A stretch of DNA of 64,000 nucleotides from Dolichospermum compactum NIES-806 (GCF_002368115.1 NZ_AP018316.1:1359193-1423192), one strand, 5' to 3'; positions 8,547 through 17,275 are shown, counted from the first letter of the stretch. Numbers and translations: made by a program. Notes: a model not told the origin generated them from the sequence alone.

Positions 8547-8889
8547 TGTCTGAATCAGGATATCCAGGATTTTAAGATTTTCAGGATTAAGAGATTAAAT
8601 ATTTGTCTGAATCAGGATTTTCAGGATTTTTAGGATTAAGAAATTAATATTTTTAATAACACCGAAATTATGTTAACATTCTAATTTTGAAAATGATAAT
8701 AAACTGATTCAGACAATTATTTAAATGATCAAATCCTCTAAGTCATTATGAAAACAAAAATCCTGTAAATCCTGAAATCCTGTAAATCCTGATTCAGACA
8801 ATTATTTAAATGATAAAATCCGCTAAATCATTATGAAAACAAAAATCCTGTAAATCCTGAAATCCTGAGTATCCTGATTCAGACAATCA
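8547..8889. repeat. Inverted and tandem 85-bp repeat block between convergent genes
   Basis: This stretch has no gene. Two tandem 85-bp units (8706-8790 and 8791-8875) plus the start of a third carry gattcagacaatt, a tcattatgaaaacaaaaat block and several aaatcctg repeats. The complementary sequence tgtctgaatcaggat occurs twice on the other side (8547-8561, 8604-8618), so the whole block can fold back on itself. It lies between the convergent type IIG gene and dnaG and could act as a bidirectional terminator. Confidence 0.8.
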
Positions 8890-8897
8890 TGAAAATT

Positions 8898-8921
8898 TTG
8901 GGTTTCCTTGCGTCAACCCAA
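8898..8921. repeat. Small palindrome at the dnaG 3' end
   Basis: A stem ttgggtt / aacccaa with a 10-nt loop lies just beyond the dnaG stop. A close relative (ttgggtt / aaaccaa) lies at 55781-55804, also just past a minus-strand stop codon. Confidence 0.55.
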
Positions 8922-8925
8922 CCTA

Positions 8926-10836
8926 CTAAATTAAATCGGTAATAGAAAATTGTCGCTGTTTCTCGAGGTCGTGTAAATGGATTTTTTCTATATATATGGC
9001 TTCAGCATAATATTTATCTTTTTCTGGTTCGGTTTCAGGATCTATTTTTTCCCATTGTTCCATAAAATAACGATAGCGTTTTTCTCTAAATACCCTTTCC
9101 ATACAAGCTAGTGCTGCTTGGATAACGTGAGGAGTTCGCAATATTTCTGTTTTATTTTTTTCATTGAGATGAAATATATGAGAAACTATGTCTAATTCTT
9201 CCCCTAATTCTAAATATCTATTTTGCACACTAGAAATTAAATCAACTTCATCAACTGTGAATTCTGCCATTTGTTGCCACAAAAAGCGATGATGAGAAAG
9301 ACTAAATTCTAAATTGCGGGTTTCTAAATCTTCAATAATTATTTGCCGCTGCTGGGGAGAATGAAGATAAATGATTAATAATAATGCTTCGGCTCGTTCT
9401 AGTAAACTGCGTTCTGTGTGGACTAAAGATAGCTTTGGAGTTTTAGTCGGCGGTTTACTTGTGCGCGGAATTGAGGGTTTTATACTACCGGGTTTAATTT
9501 GAGTTAAGAGATTTTCAACTCTTAAAGGTATCAGTCTAGTATCTCCTAAACTCAGGATTTCTGCACAGGAGGAAACATAATAATTAAGTGTATCACTATT
9601 AACGATATTTTGCAATAGTTTAACAATTTGTTGGGTGACTTGTTGAAAGTCAGTAGCTTGTTTTAAATCTCGATTTTTAATAATATTTTGAATTTGCCAA
9701 TCTAGCCAAAGTGGGGCATTTGTTAATAGTTGTTGATAATCGGCTGAGGTATGACTATGTAGATATTCATCAGCATCTTTACCATTAGGTAAATTGAGAA
9801 TTTTTAATTGGACTTCCCCTGCATAAGCTAAATTAGCAATTTCCCCAATTGCTCTTTCTGTGGCGGTTGTTCCGGCTTTATCTGCATCGAAATTGAGGAT
9901 TAATTGTTTAGATTCAGTATAACGTAATAGTAGCCGAACTTGTTCTATACTTAAAGCTGTACCCAGGGAAGCAACAGCGTTATTAATGCCGGCTGCATGG
10001 AGAGCGATCGCATCAAAATACCCCTCTACAACTACCGCTTGATCAACTTTAGAAATACCGTCTTTGGCTTCATCTAAAGCGAATAATGTTTTCCCTTTAC
10101 TAAATAATTCTGTTTCTGGAGAATTGAGATATTTCGGTTGTTCATCTGTTAAAGTTCTGCCACCAAAAGCAATAACTCTGCCCTGAATATCACGAATGGG
10201 AATCATTAGGCGATCGCGGAATACATCATAATATCCGCCCCCTTCTTTCCGGGGTTTAATTAATCCCGCTTGTTCTACCAATTGCACCGGATAATGTTTA
10301 CTTTCCACCAAATAACGGTAAAGAGTTTCCCAACCCGCAGGAGCATAACCTAAACCAAATTGTTGAATTGTTCCTTGTTGAAATTGACGAGTTTTTTCTA
10401 AATATTCTAATGCTTTTTGTCCTTGAGATTGCCTTAAAGTGTGTTGATAAAATTGGGCAGCGGAAGCGAGAACAGTATATAATTGATCACGTAAAGATAT
10501 CTGCCGTTGTAATTCTTGTCTTTGTTCAGGTTCTAAAGTTTTAACTGGGACTTGATAACGTTTTGCTAAATCTAGTACCACATCTGCAAATTGCCGCTTT
10601 CCCAAGTCCATGACAAACTTAATAGCATTACCGGCAGCTTGACAGCCAAAACAATAATACATTTGCTTATTAGGACTGACAGTAAAACTAGGGCTTTTTT
10701 CATCATGAAAAGGACATAAACCGACAAAATCTTTACCCCGTTTCCGCAAGACTACATACTCCGAGACTACATCAACAATATCAGCCCGGAGTTTAACTTC
10801 TTCGATAGTATCTGGATGTAAACGAGGAATTTGCAT
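8926..10836 (-). CDS. dnaG: DNA primase DnaG
   Basis: A 636-aa replicative primase that makes RNA primers at the fork. The N-terminal CHC2 zinc ribbon is clear (CPFHDEKSPSF ... YYCFGC). The catalytic core includes the DnaG signature FRDRLMIPI and IAFGGR, and the TOPRIM motifs VVVEGYFDAIAL and LILNFDADKAG. A C-terminal helical region should bind DnaB. Length is normal. The gene stands alone between accessory DNA on both sides. Confidence 0.97.
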   Translation of the reverse strand: MQIPRLHPDTIEEVKLRADIVDVVSEYVVLRKRGKDFVGLCPFHDEKSPSFTVSPNKQMYYCFGCQAAGNAIKFVMDLGKRQFADVVLDLAKRYQVPVKTLEPEQRQELQRQISLRDQLYTVLASAAQFYQHTLRQSQGQKALEYLEKTRQFQQGTIQQFGLGYAPAGWETLYRYLVESKHYPVQLVEQAGLIKPRKEGGGYYDVFRDRLMIPIRDIQGRVIAFGGRTLTDEQPKYLNSPETELFSKGKTLFALDEAKDGISKVDQAVVVEGYFDAIALHAAGINNAVASLGTALSIEQVRLLLRYTESKQLILNFDADKAGTTATERAIGEIANLAYAGEVQLKILNLPNGKDADEYLHSHTSADYQQLLTNAPLWLDWQIQNIIKNRDLKQATDFQQVTQQIVKLLQNIVNSDTLNYYVSSCAEILSLGDTRLIPLRVENLLTQIKPGSIKPSIPRTSKPPTKTPKLSLVHTERSLLERAEALLLIIYLHSPQQRQIIIEDLETRNLEFSLSHHRFLWQQMAEFTVDEVDLISSVQNRYLELGEELDIVSHIFHLNEKNKTEILRTPHVIQAALACMERVFREKRYRYFMEQWEKIDPETEPEKDKYYAEAIYIEKIHLHDLEKQRQFSITDLI

Positions 10837-10922
10837 GAGGAGTCAACAGTGAGAACTGACATCCATTATATAGCAGGAGTCAGGAGTCACCGATTAACTA
10901 GGTGTTTAGCAGTGCTAAACCC

Positions 10923-10950
10923 ATTCCCTATTCCCTATTCCCTATTCCCT
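10923..10950. repeat. Heptamer tandem array attccct x4
   Basis: Four perfect copies of attccct upstream of dnaG, between it and the small relic at 10957-11187. Confidence 0.85.
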
Positions 10951-10956
10951 ATGACA

Positions 10957-11187
10957 TTACATATCAGATGCACCAGTAGCAATCAAACGTCTGAATAAAG
11001 CTGCTGATCAACCAGTTTCTTTAAGTACCGCAGCAGAAGAAACTTCTACATAAGCTTGTTAAATAAAAGCTAAATCAATCATGCAAACTTTAGCCAAGGC
11101 ATCTTTTAATTCATCTGATTTGCCATCAGCTTTGAGTTTTTTACCGACTTTATCAACCACAACTGCCAATCCTCGTTGGGCAATCAT
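10957..11187 (-). pseudogene. Small gene relic with two in-frame stop codons
   Basis: One 77-codon minus-strand frame begins MIAQRGLAVVVDKVGKKLK and ends LIATGASDM before TAA, but it contains TAA after MIDLAFI (codon 43) and TGA after AVLKETG (codon 60). The composition is protein-like throughout, so this is probably the decayed remnant of a helical protein. I do not recognise the family. It lies 8 bp downstream of the response regulator. Confidence 0.5.
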
Positions 11188-11195
11188 TAAGCACT

Positions 11196-11858
11196 TCAAA
11201 TATCTTGTTCTAAGTATGTCAAAAAACTATTGGCTAGGATAGCAGCTTGTGTGCGATCGCGTAAATTCAGCCGATTCAAAATATTGGTGACATGATTTTT
11301 GACTGTACCTTCGGAAATATACAGTTTTTTGGCAATTTCTCGATTATTATCACCAATGGCAATTAACCGCAAAACTTCTTTTTCCCTGGGGGTAAGTTCC
11401 GTGAGGTTCGGTGGTACAGCTAATACAGGTTGGGGTAAGGTAGCCGGAAATTGAGTAACTAGTTTTTTGACTATTCCTGGACCTAATTGGGAATATCCTT
11501 TATCAACTGCACGAATGGCAACTGCTAACTCTTCTGAGGGTGTATCTTTGAGTAAATAACCCATTGCGCCATTTTGTAATCCGGCTTTCACATATTCATC
11601 GTCATCAAAAGTTGTTAATATGAGAATTTTGCTGTGAGGAAAGTGCTGATTAATTTCTTTGGTAGCAGCAACTCCATCCATTATAGGCATTCTGATATCC
11701 ATTAAAATTACGTTAGGCTGTAATTTTTTAACTAGATTAATTGCAATTTGACCATTTTCTGCTTCTCCGACAATTTTTATATCTACTTCTAATTCTAATA
11801 AGGCTCTTAGACCTTGACGAATTAAACTTTGATCATCTACAATTAAAATTGTGATCAT
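11196..11858 (-). CDS. NarL/FixJ-family response regulator
   Basis: 220 aa. The N-terminal receiver has acidic residues at VDDQ, the phospho-acceptor Asp in VILMDIRMP, the Thr switch ILTTFDDD and Lys in YLLKDTP. The C-terminal LuxR-type helix-turn-helix reads LTPREKEVLRLIAIGDNNREIA followed by SEGTVKNHV. Its natural partner is the HisKA_3 kinase at 12869-14071, which is on the same strand and would normally sit directly upstream; about 1 kb of mobile debris now separates them. The regulated genes are unknown. Confidence 0.94.
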   Translation of the reverse strand: MITILIVDDQSLIRQGLRALLELEVDIKIVGEAENGQIAINLVKKLQPNVILMDIRMPIMDGVAATKEINQHFPHSKILILTTFDDDEYVKAGLQNGAMGYLLKDTPSEELAVAIRAVDKGYSQLGPGIVKKLVTQFPATLPQPVLAVPPNLTELTPREKEVLRLIAIGDNNREIAKKLYISEGTVKNHVTNILNRLNLRDRTQAAILANSFLTYLEQDI

Positions 11859-11954
11859 GGTAATTGGTAATTAGTAATTGGATTTCCGACTTTTCTAATA
11901 ATTCGGGAATCTGAATTTTGGGGTGTTTATATAATAGTAAACCGAGGGATTATA

Positions 11955-12160
11955 TCATCTATCTCTTATCTCTGTCATTAATTTAATTGTTTCTATGACG
12001 ACAATAATTATTTTTTGATAATGAGTAATTTCGGCATTAGATAAATCTATATTAGCACTTTTTCGGTCTTTTAACCATTTATCTAATACTTGATAACCAC
12101 CAATTTTAAATTCCCACACTATTGGAGAAACCCCTGAAAAATAACAGTTCTGATGTAAGG
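11955..12160 (-). pseudogene. C-terminal fragment of a restriction-modification (type ISP/N6-methylase) gene
   Basis: The minus-strand frame reads YFSGVSPIVWEFKIGGYQ, then VLDKWLKDRKSANI and ITHYQKIIIVVIETIKLM before TGA at 11957-11955. The WxFxIGGYQVxxKWLKDRK ... ITHYQKI pattern is the usual extreme C-terminus of large type ISP-like methyltransferase/helicase enzymes. Everything upstream is missing, cut at the IS66 remnant. It therefore cannot be active. Confidence 0.7.
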
Positions 12161-12168
12161 ATTTAGGT

Positions 12169-12840
12169 CTAAATTTGAGGGATTAAATTCGGGGTCTGCA
12201 TATTAGGATTAACCATAGCTTTGATAGCTTGCTCGAAAAACTCAATCACAGAACGTCCTTGACGACGACAAGTTTGTATAACCGTCAATAAGTTGGCAGT
12301 ATCTTGAAACCGCTCCATAGAGCGCGAACCACCACTGACTTTTCGTTTTGTCACGGCTAAACGTAATGTTCGTTCGGCTAAATTATTATCAGGCGGTATG
12401 TGCAGCAAAAATCCATAACCATTCTTTTACACCTTTGACTACCCAAGGTGTTTCGTCCGCATGGATATTGGGCTGGGTAAGTTTAATCCACTCTTTGATC
12501 TGGTCAATACTACTAGCCACTGCACTATCTATTCGTTTATTTATGGCTACTAATGTTCCCATCCCAATTTCTATCTCACCCAGTTCTCACAACAGTTCTT
12601 GCTGTTTTTCGTAGGATAAATGTCCGTAATTATTTATCCATCCCAAAAAAGCTTGCAGTCTCACTCCTATATCTTGTCCTGGTACTATCTCTGGTGACCA
12701 GTCTGCCGTTTGTGTTTCCCCGCATTCGCTGCAAATGCACGTATATCTTTGATATTCTACTATTTCAATTGGTCGCTCCACCAACTGTGCCACTTGCTGT
12801 GTTTCTATTTTTATTGGCTCGCTATGGAATTCCCTTTGAC
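12169..12840 (-). mobile_element. Degenerate IS66-family transposase remnant
   Basis: Three minus-strand blocks match IS66 TnpC. A zinc-binding N-terminal piece contains CICSECGETQTADWS and NNYGHLSYEKQQELL. After an in-frame TGA comes a middle piece with the catalytic-type segment HADETPWVVKGVKEWLWIF. The last block is the C-terminal IPPDNNLAERTLRLAVTKRK with the conserved Glu. The catalytic middle between the last two blocks is deleted and the frame shifts there. At about 670 bp against roughly 1.5 kb for an intact gene, it is dead. It separates the kinase at 12869 from its regulator at 11196. Confidence 0.85.
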
Positions 12841-12868
12841 CACAGCATTATTTTGAGAGTAAAACAGT

Positions 12869-14071
12869 TTAATAGTTCAGTAAAGGAACTTGGACAATAA
12901 TTTGACAACCTGCACCTGGATGAGTGTTAATTTCAAATTCTCCTCCTAATGCTAAAATGCGATCGCGCATACTTTGTAAACCAAATCCAGTAGTATTTTG
13001 CCCCACTTCAAAACCTTTGCCATTATCCTGAATAATTAACTTTAACCCGGCTAAAGTTGTTATTAATTCTAATTTAACTTCTGTAGCTTGGGCATATTTA
13101 GAAATATTCGTTAATGATTCTTGAATGATTCGATAAATAGGAGTGCTGATTTCCATAGACAGTGGAGAAATAATAGAAATTTGACAACTAGGTAAAATGC
13201 CATTATAACGCTGAAAATCCGCCGCGAGAATCCTAATTGCCTCTTCTAAGGTTTGTCCCTGTAAAGGATGGGATCTCATCGTAGAAACCGATTGCCGGAC
13301 ATCTTGTAAGGCTTTTGAACCGAGTTCTTTAGCAGTGGCTAAAAAGGTCATTGCTCTAGGTATATCATGTTTTGATAACTTTAAAGCAGTTTCTAATTGC
13401 AAGTTTAAAGCCGTTAGAGAATGTCCTAAAGAATCATGAATTTCTCTAGCAATGCGGTTGCGTTCTTCCAAGGTTGCCTGACTTTCAATTTTCAAAGCAT
13501 ATTGACGAAGTTTTTCGTTGGCAGCTTGCAGTTTATCTCGACTTTGCCGTTCAGCCAAAACAGTATTCATTAGTATTAAAACAAATACTAAACTTAAACC
13601 AAATAGAACTGCCAAACTAAAACTAAAAAATCTAAATCTTTCCTGCGCTATTGGTGAAAATTTTCCAGGAGGCATCCGTTGTCTCAGGGTAAATAGAAAT
13701 AAAATAAATGAAGATAAAGTAACTGTTAATCGTCCTGGAAGTTGAAAAATTAAACAACTACGAGTTACCAAAATTAAATAAAGAAAGGGAAAAAGTCTGG
13801 CACTTCTACCACCGAAAAAACCAGTAATTAAAATTAAAATAACTTCCAATGCCGTATAAATAATTTTATTATTTTTATTGAAAGTAGGCAATCTTAACCC
13901 CATTAAACCAAAAATCGTTAAACTACAAATTGTCAACTCTGGATACATTGCCGAAAAGCGCGGTGAGGGAGATGGCATTAATGCCATTAACGCTGAAAAT
14001 CCCAATAATAGCCATTCTAAATACAAAAGAAATCGAAAAGGATGATTATTAAACTGAATAGGACGATTCAT
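12869..14071 (-). CDS. Sensor histidine kinase, HisKA_3 (NarL-type)
   Basis: 400 aa. The N-terminal ~175 residues hold about five to six hydrophobic membrane segments, then a short coiled linker. The dimerisation/phospho-acceptor helix is EERNRIAREIHDSLGHSL, with the His in REIHDSLGH. The C-terminal HATPase_c domain shows QESLTNISKYAQATEV (N-box), DNGKGF and GFGLQSMRDR. This class pairs with NarL-type regulators, the obvious candidate being 11196-11858. The signal sensed by the membrane domain is unknown. The divergent neighbour at 14300 is a Spy-like periplasmic protein, a possible target. Confidence 0.93.
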   Translation of the reverse strand: MNRPIQFNNHPFRFLLYLEWLLLGFSALMALMPSPSPRFSAMYPELTICSLTIFGLMGLRLPTFNKNNKIIYTALEVILILITGFFGGRSARLFPFLYLILVTRSCLIFQLPGRLTVTLSSFILFLFTLRQRMPPGKFSPIAQERFRFFSFSLAVLFGLSLVFVLILMNTVLAERQSRDKLQAANEKLRQYALKIESQATLEERNRIAREIHDSLGHSLTALNLQLETALKLSKHDIPRAMTFLATAKELGSKALQDVRQSVSTMRSHPLQGQTLEEAIRILAADFQRYNGILPSCQISIISPLSMEISTPIYRIIQESLTNISKYAQATEVKLELITTLAGLKLIIQDNGKGFEVGQNTTGFGLQSMRDRILALGGEFEINTHPGAGCQIIVQVPLLNY

Positions 14072-14299
14072 AATTGATTGATAGTTGATATAGTTACAAG
14101 GCTGAAATCCTCAACCTAACTTAAAATATTTGTATCACGATTAAATTAAAATGGAGCAGGCGTAAGATATCTGAATGCTAATGTCATGACTAAAGTAATG
14201 GGTGTAGACGTGACTTTTACCTCATGTGGTTACTGGGTGTTAGTCTCTATGATAAGAGGATAGAAAACCAACATAACCAAACACAACCAAAAGGTAACT

Positions 14300-14791
14300 A
14301 TGAAACTGAAGACATTATCACTAATTGCGGGTACTCTGGCTTTGACTTTAACTGCAACACCCTTTGCAGTTCAAGCAGAACAAAATTCATCTTCACCCCA
14401 ACCTGGTCAGGAATGGCAAAAAGAAGGTCTATTTAAAAAGTTGAATTTGACCCCTGAGCAAAAAGCTAAAATAAAAGAAATTCGTAGCAATACCCGCACT
14501 CAAATTGAAGCTGTTTTGACACCCGAACAAAAAACTAAATTACAAGCTGCAATGGCAGAATATAAAGCACAACGTCAACAAGGACAAGAGCAACGCAGAG
14601 AAGGACGTGGAAAAAAAGGTGATATTTTTGCTTCATTAGGCTTATCCACTGAACAAAAAGCTAAAATGAAAGGAATTAGAGAGTCATCAAAACAACAAAT
14701 GGACGCGGTATTAACTCCTGAACAGAAAGCGCAAATTAAGCAAATGCGGGAAAATATGCGTTCTCGTCGTCTACAAAATAAACCTCAATAA
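14300..14791 (+). CDS. Spy/CpxP-like periplasmic LTxxQ-repeat protein
   Basis: 163 aa. A signal peptide (about residues 1-26, cleavage near AVQA-EQ) precedes a helical mature region with four LTPEQK-type motifs: LNLTPEQKAKIKEIR, VLTPEQKTKL, LGLSTEQKAKMKGIR and VLTPEQKAQIKQMR. The LTxxQ signature and high Lys/Gln/Arg content are those of Spy/CpxP chaperone-like envelope-stress proteins. The ATG at 14300 follows aaggtaact closely. The gene is divergent from the histidine kinase with about 230 bp between them, suggesting envelope-stress signalling as context; that link is inferred. Confidence 0.85.
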   Translation: MKLKTLSLIAGTLALTLTATPFAVQAEQNSSSPQPGQEWQKEGLFKKLNLTPEQKAKIKEIRSNTRTQIEAVLTPEQKTKLQAAMAEYKAQRQQGQEQRREGRGKKGDIFASLGLSTEQKAKMKGIRESSKQQMDAVLTPEQKAQIKQMRENMRSRRLQNKPQ

Positions 14792-14826
14792 TTTTTAACT
14801 ATTCAAATAAGATTAATACACGATGG

Positions 14827-15105
14827 ATGGGTATAAAAGCTGATCCTATTTTTGTGCAGATGTTTTTCAATGAATTAAGAGCTATGGCACATAGCCGTCA
14901 GGAGTTAGAAGCAATGTTTGGATTAACAGAATGGCAGCAAACTCGATTTTATCAAGAAGTAAAAGAAGAGACTGAGTTAGAAACTAAGTTAAAAACGATT
15001 CCTAGACTGTTAAATGAGGGGCTAACTGTAGAACAAATTGCTCGGATATTTGAGTTAGATATCGAAGTGGTAAAACAAGCAATTAAACAGCAAAGTAGTA
15101 AATAG
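14827..15105 (+). pseudogene. Internally deleted Rpn-family (PD-(D/E)XK) nuclease remnant
   Basis: 92 codons. The first 13 residues (MGIKADPIFVQMF) look like the start of Rpn/DUF4351-type nucleases. From residue 22 on, SRQELEAMFGLTEWQQTRFY, LKTIPRLLNEGL and TVEQIARIFELDIEVVKQAI match their C-terminal tail. The nuclease core that belongs between the two is absent, so this is an internal-deletion derivative. Its C-terminal half is nearly identical to the pseudogene at 17276-17727. The small ORF may still be translated. Confidence 0.7.
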
Positions 15106-15251
15106 ACATTTGATAAATAAATGTAGGGGTGATTAACCTGTTACTAGGTCAAAATAGCGGGCAAGATGCCCGCACCACAAAAGTATTTCTCCAGATTAAT
15201 AACTGGGTAAATATTTTTTGCTAGATTGTACAATTTGTTGTTTGCATATCT

Positions 15252-16019
15252 CTAGCGCAAAACTTTAACTTTTGACCAAACTCCATTTTCATCTTCATCA
15301 AATTGTTTGTGAACTTCATCCCAAGCCATTTGTTCAGAAGTAAGTTCGTCCATATTTTCATTCAGTGCAATATTATAACGTTGCATGAATACCCGCTGGG
15401 ATTCTGGGGAAAGATGGGTGCGAACTTCAGGAGATAAATCATCTGCACTGTTGCAGATTCCTGGACAAGGGTGAGGTAGTGTTTTTTCAATTATGTTAAT
15501 TTCTTCACCACCAGCACTTTCGAGAATTAACTGAAATTCGCCACTGCGATCACTCGGTACTTCTACCATCACTAAAAATTCACCGGCTTCTAAACGGGTT
15601 TGATACAGTGTAGCTTTATCTTCTGGCATTCCTAAAGCAGTGAGAACTGATACTAAACCTGCACCAGCACTACCAGCGATCGCACCACTTGCAGCCCCCA
15701 ATAATATCGCCCCAATTGGACCGGCTGCCACAATTGGCCCGACAAAGGGAACAAACAATACACCTACACCTGTTAACAAACTCAAGAACGAACCAAACAA
15801 AGAACCAAAAATTGCTCCTGTTCTCAAACCTCCGAGAATCACATCTCGCTTGGTAATAAAACCAGAAATCCGCGTTTCTGATTGGAAATTTCTCCCCATC
15901 ACCGAAACATGATCCTTGGGAATACCTCTATCTAATAACCGTCGAATTACAGTATCAATTTGTTTTTCTTCTTTAAATACAGCGGAGATTGTACGTTCTG
16001 CTTGATATATTTCTGGCAC
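15252..16019 (-). CDS. Stress-type protein: YflT-like N-terminus, glycine-zipper membrane region, ChaB-like C-terminus
   Basis: 255 aa. Residues 1-55 (ERTISAVFKEEKQIDTVIRR, then VSVMGRNF) resemble the YflT heat-induced stress domain. Residues about 65-120 form two glycine-rich hydrophobic stretches typical of glycine-zipper membrane proteins. The last ~65 residues (LSPEVRTHLSPESQRVFMQ ... MAWDEVHKQF) match the ChaB domain. The fusion suggests a membrane-linked stress protein, but the biochemical role is unknown. It is preceded on the same strand by the Dps-like fragment 37 bp upstream, which supports a stress operon. Confidence 0.75.
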   Translation of the reverse strand: MPEIYQAERTISAVFKEEKQIDTVIRRLLDRGIPKDHVSVMGRNFQSETRISGFITKRDVILGGLRTGAIFGSLFGSFLSLLTGVGVLFVPFVGPIVAAGPIGAILLGAASGAIAGSAGAGLVSVLTALGMPEDKATLYQTRLEAGEFLVMVEVPSDRSGEFQLILESAGGEEINIIEKTLPHPCPGICNSADDLSPEVRTHLSPESQRVFMQRYNIALNENMDELTSEQMAWDEVHKQFDEDENGVWSKVKVLR

Positions 16020-16056
16020 TTGTTTACTCCTAATATTTTGTGTTGAAAATGATCAA

Positions 16057-16260
16057 TTACACACCCACCGGAACTTTAGTTCCTCCTGGTTGTTTTTGAC
16101 CATCCGGTTCTACGGCTTCTCCTTCAATAAATGAACGCAACATCCAAGCCATTTCTTCATGTTTTTCCATCAACTCAGTTAAAAATTCAGCAGAACCTTG
16201 ATCATGAAATTCTTCACTACACTGATCTATTAACCCAATGTTGATTTTATGTATGGTCAT
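16057..16260 (-). CDS. Short Dps-like C-terminal fragment
   Basis: 67 aa resembling only the last third of a Dps ferritin: IGLIDQCSEEFHDQGSAEF then TELMEKHEEMAWMLRSFIEG. The ferroxidase residues of Dps lie in the missing N-terminal part, so iron oxidation is not possible. A gaagaat stretch precedes the ATG at a suitable spacing, so the fragment may be expressed with the downstream stress gene. It could be a truncated relic or a small protein kept for another reason. Confidence 0.55.
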   Translation of the reverse strand: MTIHKINIGLIDQCSEEFHDQGSAEFLTELMEKHEEMAWMLRSFIEGEAVEPDGQKQPGGTKVPVGV

Positions 16261-16294
16261 AATTATTCTTCCTGATTAGCAAGTAAATACCTTG

Positions 16295-16498
16295 GAGGTT
16301 GTTTGAAAAGTATTAGATGAAACCGATAATCTCCAGAAACCTAACCCCCCTTTCCTACCTCTCCCTAGCCCTCTCCTAAAAGGAGAGGGAAGCGGAAAAA
16401 CTTTTTTAGCTGGAATGGGGTTTCAAAGCCTATCTCCGGGTCGGGGAGAGGTTTGGAGAGGGGTTTATTTATACATCAAAAACTTTTCAAACGTCCTC
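16295..16498. mobile_element. 204-bp MITE-like element
   Basis: Imperfect terminal inverted repeats of about 24 bp: gaggttgtttgaaaagtatt at the left, and its complement acttttcaaacgtcctc at the right. The interior holds C-rich and G-rich tracts and a ctctcctaaaaggagag hairpin. No transposase is encoded. It occupies most of the 426-bp gap upstream of the Dps fragment; a plus-strand ORF that overlaps its right end is not credible. Confidence 0.65.
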
Positions 16499-16686
16499 TT
16501 AAATATAAGTTCTCAAAATATAGACATAATCTACATCAATCAAAGGTAAGATTAATGTTTATTTATTTTTATCTATTTAGGAATATGCTGTTATTTTCTC
16601 TGATCATCAAGCTAATGTGGAAAATTTTTCATATCCCCAAATTCTTGAAAAATGGGGATACGGAGCTTATTCTTGATAAATGATAT

Positions 16687-17052
16687 TTACTTCTTGTTAC
16701 CTGTAATTTTTTCTAAAAAGCCTTCTACTTCCTCTGGGACTGAAGTTGCACTTTTTGAATTTTCGGGACGTTTCATTTTATCAATATCAGCATCTCCCTG
16801 AACTTCGTTAAGTCCTCTCTTGGTTTTTTCTTGAGTTTCTTTTAGTCCCAACGGTGGAGCTTTAGCAGCTTTATCGGTTTGACGTTGGGTTTCTAATAGT
16901 TGTGTTGTTCCTTCCTTAGGATTACTTTGATAACTACTGATAGCTAAAGCCGGAAAAGCAGTAGTAAAAAATAGAAAAGCGCAGGCAAAAGCCACAAATA
17001 AAAGTCTGGATGCTAACTGCCATCTAGATATAGCAAAATCAAGAATTTTCAT
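16687..17052 (-). CDS. Small exported protein of unknown function
   Basis: 121 aa with a clear N-terminal signal or anchor segment (hydrophobic residues about 15-36, ending AFPALA). The mature part is hydrophilic and Lys/Glu/Gln-rich (TQLLETQRQTDKAAK, ETQEKTKRGLNEVQGDADID) and should be extended or helical. I do not recognise a named domain with confidence; similar small secreted proteins occur across cyanobacteria, some of them stress-induced. Confidence 0.6.
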   Translation of the reverse strand: MKILDFAISRWQLASRLLFVAFACAFLFFTTAFPALAISSYQSNPKEGTTQLLETQRQTDKAAKAPPLGLKETQEKTKRGLNEVQGDADIDKMKRPENSKSATSVPEEVEGFLEKITGNKK

Positions 17053-17275
17053 TTGATATTTTTTAAATCTATTTTGTCATTCAATCAATACTGAATAATA
17101 ATTTAATTAAATATTTTTGTAATCAATCTTCAGAGATAATTTGCTTGAATTTGTAATTAGCTAATTTAGATAAAAATCACTCTGGGGATTGATACGATTT
17201 AAATAAGTCGGCAATGGAGAGCGATCGCTATAATGTTTGAGAACATATTGCTTAACTTCAGCTTCCAGCTATAAA

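Noticed and set aside
12348..12900. Plus-strand ORFs of 88 and 115 codons opposite the IS66 remnant
   Set aside because: They are complements of the degenerate transposase reading frames and show no family resemblance.
16453..16683. Plus-strand 76-codon ORF near the Dps stub
   Set aside because: It begins inside the right part of a MITE-like element, has no protein-like motif, and is composed of AT-rich repeat and spacer sequence.
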